Origin: Streptomyces tuirus
Lineage (GTDB): Bacteria > Actinomycetota > Actinomycetes > Streptomycetales > Streptomycetaceae
DNA length: 64,000 bases
Direction: 5' to 3'
NCBI GenBank assembly: GCA_018195615.1
Contig: JAGTPG010000002.1
Span: 6,193,501-6,257,500 of the forward strand
The notes under the pieces were generated by a model that saw only the letters and a list, made by a program, of their open reading frames with translations, searched no databases and was not told where the DNA came from. Numbering within the stretch: position 1 is the first letter of the stretch; each line of letters starts with the position of its first letter. Below, in pieces: positions 17,701-26,488 of the stretch. A program made the position numbers and the translations under genes.

Positions 17701-19530
17701 GTGGCGCGCGACATCGCGGCTCCCACCGTCCCCACCACCCATCACGGCCTGATCTCGTGGGTGAACGAGATCGCCGAGCTGACCCAGCCGGACAACGTGG
17801 TCTGGTGTGACGGATCCGAGGCCGAGTACGAGCGACTGTGCGAGGAGCTCGTCCAGAAGGGCACCTTCCGGAAACTCGACCCGATCAAGCGCCCCCACTC
17901 CTACTACGCGGCCTCCGACCCCACCGACGTCGCCCGCGTGGAGGACCGGACGTTCATCTGCTCCGAGAAGGAGCAGGACGCGGGCCCGACCAACCACTGG
18001 AAGGCCCCCGCCGAGATGCGGGAGATCTTCCAGGGCGCCGGGGGACAGGGCGGCCTGTTCCGCGGCTCGATGCGGGGCCGGACCATGTACGTCGTGCCCT
18101 TCTGCATGGGCCCGCTCGGCTCGCCGCTGTCCGCGCTCGGCGTGGAGATCACCGACTCCGCGTACGTCGCCGTCTCCATGCGCACCATGACGCGCATGGG
18201 GCAGCCCGTGCTGGACGAGCTCGGCTCCGACGGCTTCTTCGTCAAGGCCGTGCACACCCTGGGCGCCCCGCTGGAGCCCGGCCAGGAGGACGTCCCCTGG
18301 CCCTGCAACCAGACCAAGTACATCTCCCACTTCCCCGAGGACCGCGAGATCTGGTCCTACGGCTCCGGCTACGGCGGCAACGCCCTGCTCGGCAAGAAGT
18401 GCTACGCCCTGCGCATCGCCTCCGTGATGGCGCGTGACGAGGGCTGGCTGGCCGAGCACATGCTCGTCCTGAAGCTGACCCCGCCGCGCGGAGAGGCCAA
18501 GTACGTCGCGGCGGCCTTCCCGAGCGCCTGCGGCAAGACCAACCTCGCCATGCTGGAGCCGACCATCCCGGGCTGGACGGTCGAGACCATCGGCGACGAC
18601 ATCGCCTGGATGCGCTTCGGCGAGGACGGCCGGCTCTACGCCATCAACCCCGAGGCGGGCTTCTTCGGTGTCGCGCCCGGCACCGGCGAGCACACCAACG
18701 CCAACGCGATGAAGACGCTGTGGGGCAACTCCGTCTTCACCAACGTCGCCCTCACCGACGACAACGACGTGTGGTGGGAGGGCATGACGGAGAAGACCCC
18801 GGCCCATCTGACGGACTGGAAGGGCAACGACTGGACCCCGGAGTCGGGGACCCCGGCGGCCCACCCCAACGCCCGCTTCACCGTCCCGGCCTCGCAGTGC
18901 CCGATCATCGCGCCGGAGTGGGAGGACCCCAAGGGCGTGCCGATCTCGGCGATCCTCTTCGGCGGCCGCCGCGCCACCGCCGTACCGCTGGTGACGGAGT
19001 CGTTCGACTGGAACCACGGCGTGTTCCTCGGCGCCAACGTGGCCTCCGAGAAGACCGCCGCCGCCGAGGGCAAGGTCGGCGAGCTGCGCCGCGACCCCTT
19101 CGCGATGCTGCCGTTCTGCGGCTACAACATGGGCGACTACATGGCCCACTGGGTCGACGTGGCCAAGGACAAGGACCAGTCCAAGCTGCCGAAGATCTAC
19201 TACGTCAACTGGTTCCGCAAGGACGACGAGGGCAAGTTCGTCTGGCCCGGCTTCGGCGAGAACTCGCGCGTCCTGAAGTGGATCGTGGAGCGCCTGGAGG
19301 GCAAGGCCGAGGGCGTCGAGACCCCGATCGGCGTCCTGCCGACCAAGGAGGCCCTCGACACCGACGGTCTGGAACTGGCCGACTCCGACCTGGAGTTCCT
19401 GCTCACGGTCGACAAGGAGGTCTGGCGCGAGGAGGCAGCCCTGGTCCCCGAGCACCTCAACACCTTCGGCGACCACACGCCGAAGGAGCTGTGGGACCAG
19501 TACCGCGCCCTGGTGGAGCGCCTGGGCTGA
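17701..19530 (+). CDS. pckG: Phosphoenolpyruvate carboxykinase, GTP-dependent
   Basis: 609 residues, the normal length of GTP-type PEPCK. It converts oxaloacetate plus GTP to phosphoenolpyruvate, GDP and CO2, the first committed step of gluconeogenesis, with Mn2+/Mg2+. The P-loop FPSACGKTNLAML contains the reactive Cys277 typical of GTP enzymes. Also seen are the substrate-binding HSYYAASDP and RMGQ regions, ETIGDDIAWM (metal-binding Asp) and FDWNHGVFLG. The GTG start is chosen because AGGAG lies 7 bp upstream and the protein then begins as in relatives (VARDIAAPT). A strong hairpin terminator follows. Confidence 0.97.
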   Translation: MARDIAAPTVPTTHHGLISWVNEIAELTQPDNVVWCDGSEAEYERLCEELVQKGTFRKLDPIKRPHSYYAASDPTDVARVEDRTFICSEKEQDAGPTNHWKAPAEMREIFQGAGGQGGLFRGSMRGRTMYVVPFCMGPLGSPLSALGVEITDSAYVAVSMRTMTRMGQPVLDELGSDGFFVKAVHTLGAPLEPGQEDVPWPCNQTKYISHFPEDREIWSYGSGYGGNALLGKKCYALRIASVMARDEGWLAEHMLVLKLTPPRGEAKYVAAAFPSACGKTNLAMLEPTIPGWTVETIGDDIAWMRFGEDGRLYAINPEAGFFGVAPGTGEHTNANAMKTLWGNSVFTNVALTDDNDVWWEGMTEKTPAHLTDWKGNDWTPESGTPAAHPNARFTVPASQCPIIAPEWEDPKGVPISAILFGGRRATAVPLVTESFDWNHGVFLGANVASEKTAAAEGKVGELRRDPFAMLPFCGYNMGDYMAHWVDVAKDKDQSKLPKIYYVNWFRKDDEGKFVWPGFGENSRVLKWIVERLEGKAEGVETPIGVLPTKEALDTDGLELADSDLEFLLTVDKEVWREEAALVPEHLNTFGDHTPKELWDQYRALVERLG

Positions 19531-19621
19531 GCCCCACCCGTGAACTCCGCGGCCGGCTGGAACCGACAGTGCCCTGACCAGCAACATCGTCACGGCCGGC
19601 CGCGGTGACAGCACCACCTTG

Positions 19622-19659
19622 AGGCAGGGGTCCGCACAACGGCGTGCGGGCCCCTGCCT
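19622..19659 (+). terminator. Hairpin terminator after pckG
   Basis: GGCAGGGGTCCGCAC (19623-19637) pairs with GTGCGGGCCCCTGCC (19644-19658) with one G-U pair and a 6-nt loop. It starts about 90 bp after the pckG stop. Confidence 0.75.
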
Positions 19660-19664
19660 TCGCC

Positions 19665-20560
19665 GTTCCCGTCGCGCCCCCTTGCTCACAGGATCTTCAA
19701 GCGTGGCGTTCAGCGGCGACGGCAGGTACCTGGCGCGCGGCGCGTCCGCCACCGGCTCCACACCCGACCTGCTGCTCCAGCCCGCCGACCCGGCCGACAC
19801 GTCCGCCCCGCTGGAGTTCGCCTTCGAGGGCAGCCTCGACGGCGACCGGGTCGCCCCGCGCGGCATGGAGTGGTCGGCGGACGGCTCCAGGCTGTTCGCG
19901 GTCACCACCAACGCGGCCGGCAACCAGTTCTGGCTGCACATCATCCAGCCGCCGGCCGTCCAGTACGACACCCGCTTCACCGGCGGACTGACCCACAGCC
20001 CCGGCACGGCCGTCGCCGGGGAGCCGCTGGCGGTGCGCGGCAAGCTGGAGCTCGACGGCCCCGCGCCCGCCGAGCCCGTCAAGGTCACGGCGACCCGCAC
20101 CGACGCGAGCGGCACCCATGAACTGGGCACCGCCACCGTGAAGCAGGACGGCACCTTCACCGTCCTCGACGAACCCGGGCTGGTCGGCGAGGCCACGTAC
20201 ACCGTGTCGTACCTCGGTGACCTGACCCACCGCCCGGCCACGGACGTCACCCACACCGTGACGGTCGGCAAGGCGCCCACCTCGATCGCGCTCACCGCCC
20301 CCGAGGAGGCGAGCATGTCCGGCGGCATCGAGATCACCGGCACGTTCGCGGCACAGGGCAGGGCTCTCGCGGAACGGGCCGTGCTCAAGGTCGTGCGCGA
20401 GGACCGGCTCGGCACCGGCACCCTGTCGTCGGTGACCGTCGCCGCCGACGGCACGTTCACCATCAACGACGTGCCGCGCACCCGCCGCGAGGTGACCTAC
20501 ACGGTCAGCTGGCCGGGCGACGACCTCCACGAGGGCTCACCGTCGGGGTTACGTCCCTGA
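19665..20560 (+). pseudogene. Remnant of a secreted beta-propeller/Ig-like repeat protein
   Basis: Open frame of about 300 codons without start codon, ribosome-binding site or signal peptide. It begins inside a propeller-like unit (SVAFSGDGRYLARG, MEWSADGSRLFAVT) and continues with two Ig-like/Big repeats (VTATRTDASGTHELGTATV, YTVSYLGD; then LKVVREDRLGTGTLSSVTV, YTVSWPGDD). It ends abruptly at an interspersed repeat. Full homologues would have more propeller blades and several Ig-like units, so both ends appear lost. The reading frame itself is intact, suggesting a recent deletion. Confidence 0.6.
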
Positions 20561-20593
20561 GGGGCGCGGGGAACTGCGCGACAAGCCACAACG
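20560..20593 (+). repeat. Interspersed repeat copy 2
   Basis: Same family as 13514-13550 and 37968-38002 (core GGGGAACTGCGCGACAAGCC followed by ACAACGC). It coincides with the 3' break of the Ig-like remnant, so recombination between such repeats could have removed the missing part. Confidence 0.8.
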
Positions 20594-20662
20594 CACCCGC
20601 ACCCGCCCACGGGCACAACCCCCACGGCGACACACGGCTCAAGCCAACGCAGTGCTGTGGCA

Positions 20663-20700
20663 CCCGGTCCGCGCGTCGCTGCGGGTGCGCGCGGACCGGG
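20663..20700. terminator. Strong hairpin between Ig-like remnant and SCO4983-like gene
   Basis: Perfect 13-bp stem CCCGGTCCGCGCG/CGCGCGGACCGGG with a 12-nt loop, 25 bp beyond the stop of the minus-strand SCO4983-like gene. Symmetric, so it could act in both directions. No T-tract. Confidence 0.6.
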
Positions 20701-20724
20701 GCCGTCGGGGAGCCCTGTGGGGGC

Positions 20725-21147
20725 TCAGCGGGACGCGAGTTCGCGCGGCTCCAGAGCCGCCGTGTGGGCGTCCATCCGCTCGGCGGCCAGGATCGCGGCC
20801 GCCGTGTCGGCACGGGAGGCGGCGACGACCAGCGCGCGGCCAGCCAGGGCGTGCGCCCGCCGGTGCAGGGCCGTCGAGCTCTTCTCGCGCCGGGCGCCGC
20901 TCATCGGGGCGCGTACCGGAGTACGTCCCCCACGCAGCCTGCCCACCTGCTCCGCGAGCCGCTCCGCCGCGGTGTCCAGGTCGGCCGAGGTCTCCGCCGC
21001 ACGCAGCTCGTCCGTGACGGCGAGCAGTGCGGCGAGATGGCCCGCGAGCTGGATGTCCAGCTCTTCCTCGCGGGAACGGTGGGGGAAGTCCGGGTCGGGG
21101 CCGTCCACCGTGCTGTGGACCGACTTGGAGCGGATCGGTTCGTACAT
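20725..21147 (-). CDS. SCO4983-like conserved hypothetical protein
   Basis: 140 residues, starting MYEPIRSKSVHSTV after an ideal AGGAGG. Mostly alpha-helical, acidic in the first half (REEELDIQLAGHLAALLAV) and basic in the second. The beginning fits a small family found next to the PEPCK gene in streptomycetes (recalled as SCO4983 family, medium certainty). No catalytic motif or membrane helix. The frame is open for 11 codons upstream but the SD selects this ATG. Confidence 0.65.
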   Translation of the reverse strand: MYEPIRSKSVHSTVDGPDPDFPHRSREEELDIQLAGHLAALLAVTDELRAAETSADLDTAAERLAEQVGRLRGGRTPVRAPMSGARREKSSTALHRRAHALAGRALVVAASRADTAAAILAAERMDAHTAALEPRELASR

Positions 21148-21259
21148 GGGAGGGCCTCCTGAGTGCTTACAGGAAGCCATCCTAGCTTAGATTTCGTCTA
21201 AAGTTGAGTTGTTCACAAACCCGGACCGGTTGCACACGTACGGTGAGCGAGCTGTCCCG

Positions 21260-22471
21260 TCAGGTCTGGCTGTAGCCGTCGAGGAAGTGCCCGATCCGGC
21301 CCACCGCGTCCCGCAGGTCCCCGACCGTCGGCAGGGTCACCACCCGGAAGTGGTCCGGCTCCGGCCAGTTGAAGCCGGTGCCCTGGACGACCATGATCTT
21401 CTCGCGCCTGAGCAGGTCCAGGACCATCCGCCGGTCGTCCTTGATCTTGAAGACCTTCGGGTCGAGACGCGGGAAGAGGTACAGCGCCCCCTTCGGCTTC
21501 ACGCAGGTCACGCCCGGGATCTGGGTCAGCAGCTCATACGCCACGTCCCGCTGCTCGCGCAGCCGCCCGCCCGGCAGGACCAGGTCGTTGATCGTCTGGC
21601 GTCCGCTGAGCGCGGCGACGACGCCGTGCTGTCCGGGCATGTTCGCGCACAACCGCATGTTCGCCAGGATCGTCAGGCCCTCGATGTAGGAGTCGGCGTG
21701 CGCGCGCGGCCCGGAGATCGACATCCAGCCGACCCGGTAGCCGGCCACGCGGTACGCCTTCGACATGCCGTTGAAGGTGAGGGTCAGCAGGTCGGGGGCG
21801 ACGGCGGCGGTCGGGGTGTGCGTCGCGTCGTCGTAGAGGATCTTGTCGTAGATCTCGTCCGAGCAGACGAGCAGGTTGTGCCGGCGGGCGATATCGGTCA
21901 GGCCCTTGATCATCGCCTCGTCGTAGACGGCACCCGTCGGGTTGTTCGGGTTGATGATCACGATCGCCTTGGTGCGGTCGGTGACCTTGCGCTCGACGTC
22001 GGCGAGGTCCGGCATCCAGTCGGACTGCTCGTCGCAGCGGTAGTGCACGGCGGTGCCGCCGGACAGGGAGACGGCGGCGGTCCACAGCGGGTAGTCGGGC
22101 GCGGGGACGAGCACCTCGTCGCCGTCGTCCAGCAGGCCCTGCATCGCCATCACGATCAGCTCGGAGACGCCGTTGCCGATGAAGACGTGCTCGACGTCCG
22201 TCTCGATGCCGAGGGTCTGGTTGTGCATGACGACCGCGCGGCGTGCGGCCAGCAGGCCCTTCGCGTCCCCGTAGCCGTGCGCCGAGGACACGTTCCGGAG
22301 GACGTCCTCCAGGATCTCGGGCGGACACTCGAAGCCGAACGCGGCCGGGTTGCCGGTGTTCAGCTTGAGGATCCGATGCCCGGCCGCCTCCAGCCGCATC
22401 GCCTCCTCGAGCACCGGGCCCCGGATCTCGTAACAGACGTTGGCGAGCTTGGTCGACTGGATCACCTGCAT
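21260..22471 (-). CDS. Alanine-type PLP aminotransferase (AlaA/AlaT-like)
   Basis: 403 residues, fold type I class I aminotransferase. Conserved features: GNPAAFGF near the N-terminus, IGNGVSELI, NPNNPTGAVY, CSDEIYDKILYD, and the PLP lysine in MSKAYRVAG (K238), with RVVTLPTV near the end. Length and the KLNTGNPAAFGF signature match glutamate-pyruvate transaminases of the AlaA group, linking alanine and pyruvate. ATG at 22471 gives MQVIQSTKLANVCYEIRGP as in relatives. The upstream open frame (32 codons) is not family-like. Confidence 0.9.
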   Translation of the reverse strand: MQVIQSTKLANVCYEIRGPVLEEAMRLEAAGHRILKLNTGNPAAFGFECPPEILEDVLRNVSSAHGYGDAKGLLAARRAVVMHNQTLGIETDVEHVFIGNGVSELIVMAMQGLLDDGDEVLVPAPDYPLWTAAVSLSGGTAVHYRCDEQSDWMPDLADVERKVTDRTKAIVIINPNNPTGAVYDEAMIKGLTDIARRHNLLVCSDEIYDKILYDDATHTPTAAVAPDLLTLTFNGMSKAYRVAGYRVGWMSISGPRAHADSYIEGLTILANMRLCANMPGQHGVVAALSGRQTINDLVLPGGRLREQRDVAYELLTQIPGVTCVKPKGALYLFPRLDPKVFKIKDDRRMVLDLLRREKIMVVQGTGFNWPEPDHFRVVTLPTVGDLRDAVGRIGHFLDGYSQT

Positions 22472-22597
22472 GTCTGGGAGCTTACGGCCCGGTAACGCCT
22501 CGCGGGTCGTGTTTTCCGCCACGTGAGACGCGTCGGTTTGTGTGGATATCGCCGCGAGCTGTCCCACCAGCCCCTTCCGTACCTAGAATGCGCCGCC

Positions 22598-23753
22598 ATG
22601 TCCAAGCCACCCGAGTACGCCGACGGGGCGACGAACGGCGAGCCGCAGGGCCCGCCGAACGTGTACCTGCCGCAGGCCGCCCCGCCCCGGCGTACGACGC
22701 GTACGCCGACCCGGCGGCGGCGCACGGGTGGCAGGAGGCCTACGACACCGGGGGCACCCGGGACGCCGAGCACACGCCGGGCGCCGAGTGCACGCCGCAT
22801 ACCGAGGACTCCCAGGGCGCCGAGCACGGCACGCACCCGCAGTACGGCACTGGTGCCGAGGGCGGCACGCACCCCGAGCCCGGCACGCATCCCGAGTACG
22901 GCGTGAGCCCTGAGTACGGCACGCACCCCGAGCCTGGCACGCATCCCGAGTACGGCGTGAGCCCTGAGTACGGCACGCACCCCGAGCCTGGCACGCATCC
23001 CGAGTACGGCGTGAGCCCCGAGTACGGCACGCACCCCGAGCCTGGCACGCATCCCGAGTACGGCGTGAGCCCGAGTACGGCACGCACCCCGAGCCCGGCG
23101 CGGACGTCACGCGTCCCGTGGGCGATGCACGCGGCGCGGCTCCCCCGCCCGGTGTGGCCTCGATGCCCGGCACGTCCCCGGTACCCGGCCCGCCCCCCAC
23201 GCCCGCCCCTGCCGACACCCGGGCGCTCGCGGCCGTGCCGGGGCACGGCCGGTCCTCCCCGGGGCGGCGTGCCCGGCGGCGGTCGGGTGCCTGGCGTGCC
23301 CGGCGCGTGGTCGTCGCCGTCGGGGCCACCGGTGCCGTGTCGGCGGCCGCACTGATCGCGGGCTCTCCTTCTCCGGTTCGCCCTCGAGCGGCTCGCCCTC
23401 CAGCGGTTCGCGCGACGGCGAGGGGGCCGGGCGGGGCCGAGCGCGGTGGGGTCGCCGGCGGTGACGCCCACGGGCCCCGACCGCACGTCGCCCCCGAACG
23501 CCCCGCTCGTCGACCCGTCGGCGGATCCGGACGAGCCCTCCGGCGGCGCCTCCGCAAGCCCGTCGGACGGTGCCGCGTCCGCGAGCCCGTCGGACGCGTC
23601 GAGCCGGACCCCCTCCGGGTCCGGGGAGCCCTCGGCCGGCGAGTCCGCCCCCGCCACCCGACGACCTCCGCCCCCTCCGCCTCCACGACGCCGCCGGGCA
23701 GATCCGACGGAAAGCCCGGACACGGCCCGGGCGGCACCAAGGGGCCCAAGTGA
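22598..23753 (+). CDS. Proline-rich repeat protein with one membrane helix, frameshifted five times
   Basis: After frame correction about 386 residues: MSKPPEYADGATNGEPQGPP, an AYDAYADPAAAHGWQEAYD segment, an array of 18-residue repeats (GTHPEPGTHPEYGVSPEY), a basic stretch, one transmembrane helix (VVVAVGATGAVSAAALIAG, about residue 245) and a Ser/Pro/Gly-rich tail ending GGTKGPK. The layout suggests an anchor with a cytoplasmic repeat region and a short extracellular tail. Frame changes (all -1) fall near 22692, 23071, 23360, 23430 and 23662, each beside C/G runs. Function unknown. Confidence 0.6.
22864..23078 (+). repeat. 54-bp in-frame tandem repeat, four copies plus a partial fifth
   Basis: Units 22864-22917, 22918-22971, 22972-23025 and 23026-23078, nearly identical, each coding for GTHPEPGTHPEYGVSPEY. 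The fourth is 53 bp because GAGCCCCGAG is read GAGCCCGAG. That gives a direct internal demonstration of a lost C and of the frame break. Confidence 0.92.
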
Positions 23754-23866
23754 CCGAGGTCCCAGGGGGATTGACTAGGGTCGGGCGGAACTGACAGGTC
23801 CCGGGCGGGAAACAACTCCTTGCCCCGCCGGCCTTGCGGCGATCACAATGCGCATGACAACACTGC

Positions 23867-23893
23867 GGGCGGCCGGAAGATTTCCGGCCGCCT
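23867..23893 (+). promoter_or_regulatory. Stem-loop in the leader of the serine peptidase gene
   Basis: GGCGGCCGGAA-GAT-TTCCGGCCGCC-type perfect stem (core CGGCCGGAA 23870-23878, TTCCGGCCG 23882-23890) with a 3-nt loop, 23 bp before the ATG and just upstream of the ribosome-binding site AAGAGGGGA. It could stabilise the mRNA or bind a regulator. Confidence 0.5.
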
Positions 23894-23915
23894 CCGTCGC
23901 AAGAGGGGACCCCCC

Positions 23916-24842
23916 ATGAGAAAACCTCTCGCCGCCGCGTTCTTGGCCCTGGCGATGGCCGGGGCCGGCGCGGCGCCCGCGACCGCCGCCGAGGCCGCCC
24001 CCACGGGCGTCGGCAAGGCCGCGGACACGGGCAAGGTCACGTCCACCGTCTCGGACGTGGTCACGTCCGCAACGGAGACCCTGTCCGGGCTCACCAACCC
24101 GGCGCCCAAGGGCGTCAACTTCGCCGGCACCGTGGCACTCAGCAACTGCTCCGGCTCCGTCGTCCGCATGCCGGACTCCGAGGACAACGACCCGGCACTC
24201 GTGATGACCAACGGCCACTGTCTGGACGGCGGCTTCCCCGCCCCCGGCGAGGTCCGCGTCGACCAGGCCTCCAGCCGCACCTTCGGCCTGCTGGGCGCCT
24301 CCGGCTCGCGCGTGGCGACCCTGCGCGCCGCCAAGCTCGCGTACGGCACGATGACCGACACGGACGTCGCGTTCTACCAGCTCACCACCAGCTACGCGCA
24401 GATCAAGAGCTCGTACGGCATCAACGCGCTGACGCTGAACGACTCCCACCCGGTCGCCGGCACCGCCATCAGCATCCCCTCCGGTTACTGGAAGCGGATC
24501 TACAGCTGCGACATCGACGGGTTCGTGCCCACCCTGAAGGAGGGCGGCTGGACCTGGAAGGACTCGGTCCGTTACACCTCCGCCTGCAACACCATCGGCG
24601 GCACGTCCGGCTCGCCCGTCGTCGACGAGGCCACCGGCAAGGTCGTCGCCATCAACAACACCGGCAACGAGGACGGCGAGCGCTGCACGGTGAACAACCC
24701 CTGTGAGGTCGACGCGAACGGCAACGTGACCGTCCGCAAGGGCATCAACTACGCCCAGCAGACCTACCAGATCCCGGCCTGCTTCGGCATCGACAACAAG
24801 CTCGACCTGAGCGCGAGCGGCTGCACCCTGCCCAAGCCGTAG
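23916..24842 (+). CDS. Secreted trypsin-like serine peptidase (S1)
   Basis: 308 residues. Signal peptide (MRKPLAAAFLALAMAGAGAA, cut near ATAAEA) and a chymotrypsin fold with the triad visible: H101 in TNGHCLD, D150 in TDTDVAFYQ and S233 in GGTSGSPV. Cysteines are spaced for disulfides. A short pro-like segment separates signal and catalytic domain. Exported protease of unknown target. It is preceded by a stable stem-loop and followed by a bidirectional terminator. ATG supported by an AGAGGGGA ribosome-binding site. Confidence 0.9.
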   Translation: MRKPLAAAFLALAMAGAGAAPATAAEAAPTGVGKAADTGKVTSTVSDVVTSATETLSGLTNPAPKGVNFAGTVALSNCSGSVVRMPDSEDNDPALVMTNGHCLDGGFPAPGEVRVDQASSRTFGLLGASGSRVATLRAAKLAYGTMTDTDVAFYQLTTSYAQIKSSYGINALTLNDSHPVAGTAISIPSGYWKRIYSCDIDGFVPTLKEGGWTWKDSVRYTSACNTIGGTSGSPVVDEATGKVVAINNTGNEDGERCTVNNPCEVDANGNVTVRKGINYAQQTYQIPACFGIDNKLDLSASGCTLPKP

Positions 24843-24856
24843 GGCAGACCCCGGGG

Positions 24857-24893
24857 CGGGCGGTCACGCGGGAGGGATCCCGCGGACCGCCCG
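24857..24893. terminator. Bidirectional terminator between convergent genes
   Basis: CGGGCGGTC-A-CGCGGGA pairs with TCCCGCG-GACCGCCCG around a GGGA loop. It lies 14 bp after the peptidase stop and includes the last codons of the convergent deacylase gene, so it probably ends both transcripts. Confidence 0.75.
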
Positions 24894-26477
24894 GCCCGCC
24901 AGGGCGTCCGTGCGCCGGCCGTCCTCGATCACGAACCGCCCGCCGACCAGCACGTACGGGATGCCCGTCGGGAGCACGCGCGGCTCGGCGAAACTCGACC
25001 CCGCCGCGACCGTCGCCGGGTCGAAGAGGACCAGGTCGGCCACGTATCCCTCGCGCACCAGTCCCCGGTCCGGCAGCCGGAGCCGGGCCGCCGGGCGCGA
25101 GGTGAGGTGCGCGACGCACTCCTGAAGCGACAGCACCCCCAACTCCCGCACGTAGTGCCCGAGGTAGTGCGGGAACGTGCCGTACGCGCGCGGGTGCGGC
25201 TTCGCGCCCTGGAGGATGCCGTCCGAGCCACCGGTGTGCACGCGGTGGCGCATGATCGCCCGGACGTTCTCCTCGTGGCCGACGTGCTGGAGGATCGCCG
25301 TGGCCAGCCGGTCGGCCAGCAGCAGCCCCCGTGCCGTCACCCAGGGAGCCTCGCCCCGCACGTCTGCCGACTCCTGGACCGTCCGGCCGACGTACTCCGC
25401 CAGGGCCGGGTCGCCCACGCCCGAGATCTCGATCGTGTCCCACTCGATGGGCACGCCGTGGCAGCCGTCCGAGCCGGTGACCTCCAGGTCGTGCCGGACG
25501 CGTGCCGCCGTCTCGTCGTCCGCCAGCCGCTTGAGGGTCTGCTCCGGGCCGCCCTCGTTCGACCAGCTCGGCAGCATCGCCGCGAGCGTCGTGCAGCCGG
25601 GTGTGTAGGGGTAGGTGTCGAGGCTGATGTCGGCCCCGGCGGCCAGCGCCTCGTCCAGCAGGGACAGCAGCTCCGGCGCCCGGCCCTCGTTCACGCCGAA
25701 GTTCATCGTGGCGTGGGCGAGGTGCAGGGGGCAGCCCGCCTCCCGGGTCAGGGCGACCATCTCCTCGTACGCCTCCAGGGCGCCCGCGCCGTAGGAGCGG
25801 TGGTGCGGGCAGTAGTAGCCGCCGTACGACGCCACCACCCGGCACAGCTCGGTCAGTTCGGCGTCCTTGGCGTACATGCCGGGCGTGTACGTCAGCCCGG
25901 ACGACATGCCGACGGCGCCCTGCTCCATGCCCTCGGCGACCAGCTGCCGCATCCGGTCCAGCTCTTCGGGCGTGGCCTCCCGGTCCTCCCAGCCGACGGC
26001 GAGCGCCCGGACCGTGCCCTGGGGGATCAGGTAGGCCGCGTTGACGGCGATCCCCCGGTCCAGCCGGTCCAGGTACTCGCCCACCGTCCGCCAGTCGAAG
26101 TCGATGTCGTCGCCGGAGCCGTTCCACCCGGCGATCGCGCGGCGCACCTCGTCGAGCGTGCGGTCGTCGACGGGCGCGTACGACAGCCCGTCCTGGCCGA
26201 TGACCTCCAGCGTGACGCCCTGCGCGGCCTTGGCGCTGTGGTCGGGGTCGCGCAGCAGGGCCAGGTCGCTGTGGGCGTGCATGTCGACGAAGCCGGGGGA
26301 GAGGACCAGCCCCTCGGCGTCCAGCTCCCGGCGCGCCTTCGGGCGCTGGCAGCCGGCCGCGGCGGCCTCCTTGACGATTCCCACGATCCGGCCGCCGTCG
26401 ACCACGACATCGGCCCGGTAGGAGTCCGAGCCGGAACCGTCCACGACATCGGCGTCCCGGATGACGAGCTCTTCCAT
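24864..26477 (-). CDS. N-acyl-D-amino-acid deacylase (D-aminoacylase), amidohydrolase superfamily
   Basis: 537 residues of the urease-related amidohydrolase fold. It hydrolyses N-acyl-D-amino acids to D-amino acids. It shows GFVDMHAHSD (HxH metal site), a Cys/His region YYCPHHRSYG, HLAHATMNFG and RHRVHTGGSDG (late Asp), and a composite beta-sandwich at the two ends (ADVVVDGGRIVGI, ADLVLFDPATVAA). Start at MEELVIRD is set by AGGAGG 7 bp upstream. The PLP deaminase gene ends 11 bp before it, so the two genes form one operon. Confidence 0.92.
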   Translation of the reverse strand: MEELVIRDADVVDGSGSDSYRADVVVDGGRIVGIVKEAAAAGCQRPKARRELDAEGLVLSPGFVDMHAHSDLALLRDPDHSAKAAQGVTLEVIGQDGLSYAPVDDRTLDEVRRAIAGWNGSGDDIDFDWRTVGEYLDRLDRGIAVNAAYLIPQGTVRALAVGWEDREATPEELDRMRQLVAEGMEQGAVGMSSGLTYTPGMYAKDAELTELCRVVASYGGYYCPHHRSYGAGALEAYEEMVALTREAGCPLHLAHATMNFGVNEGRAPELLSLLDEALAAGADISLDTYPYTPGCTTLAAMLPSWSNEGGPEQTLKRLADDETAARVRHDLEVTGSDGCHGVPIEWDTIEISGVGDPALAEYVGRTVQESADVRGEAPWVTARGLLLADRLATAILQHVGHEENVRAIMRHRVHTGGSDGILQGAKPHPRAYGTFPHYLGHYVRELGVLSLQECVAHLTSRPAARLRLPDRGLVREGYVADLVLFDPATVAAGSSFAEPRVLPTGIPYVLVGGRFVIEDGRRTDALAGRAVRGIPPA

Positions 26478-26488
26478 GCGGCGGCCTC

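Noticed and set aside
19619..19664. Start of the Ig-like protein at 19619
   Set aside because: The proposed start lies inside the pckG terminator hairpin and the first 20 codons are not protein-like; the rest is a fragment.
22864..23078. Regular 54-bp repeats as a CRISPR array
   Set aside because: Repeats are contiguous without spacers, keep a reading frame, and no cas gene is near.
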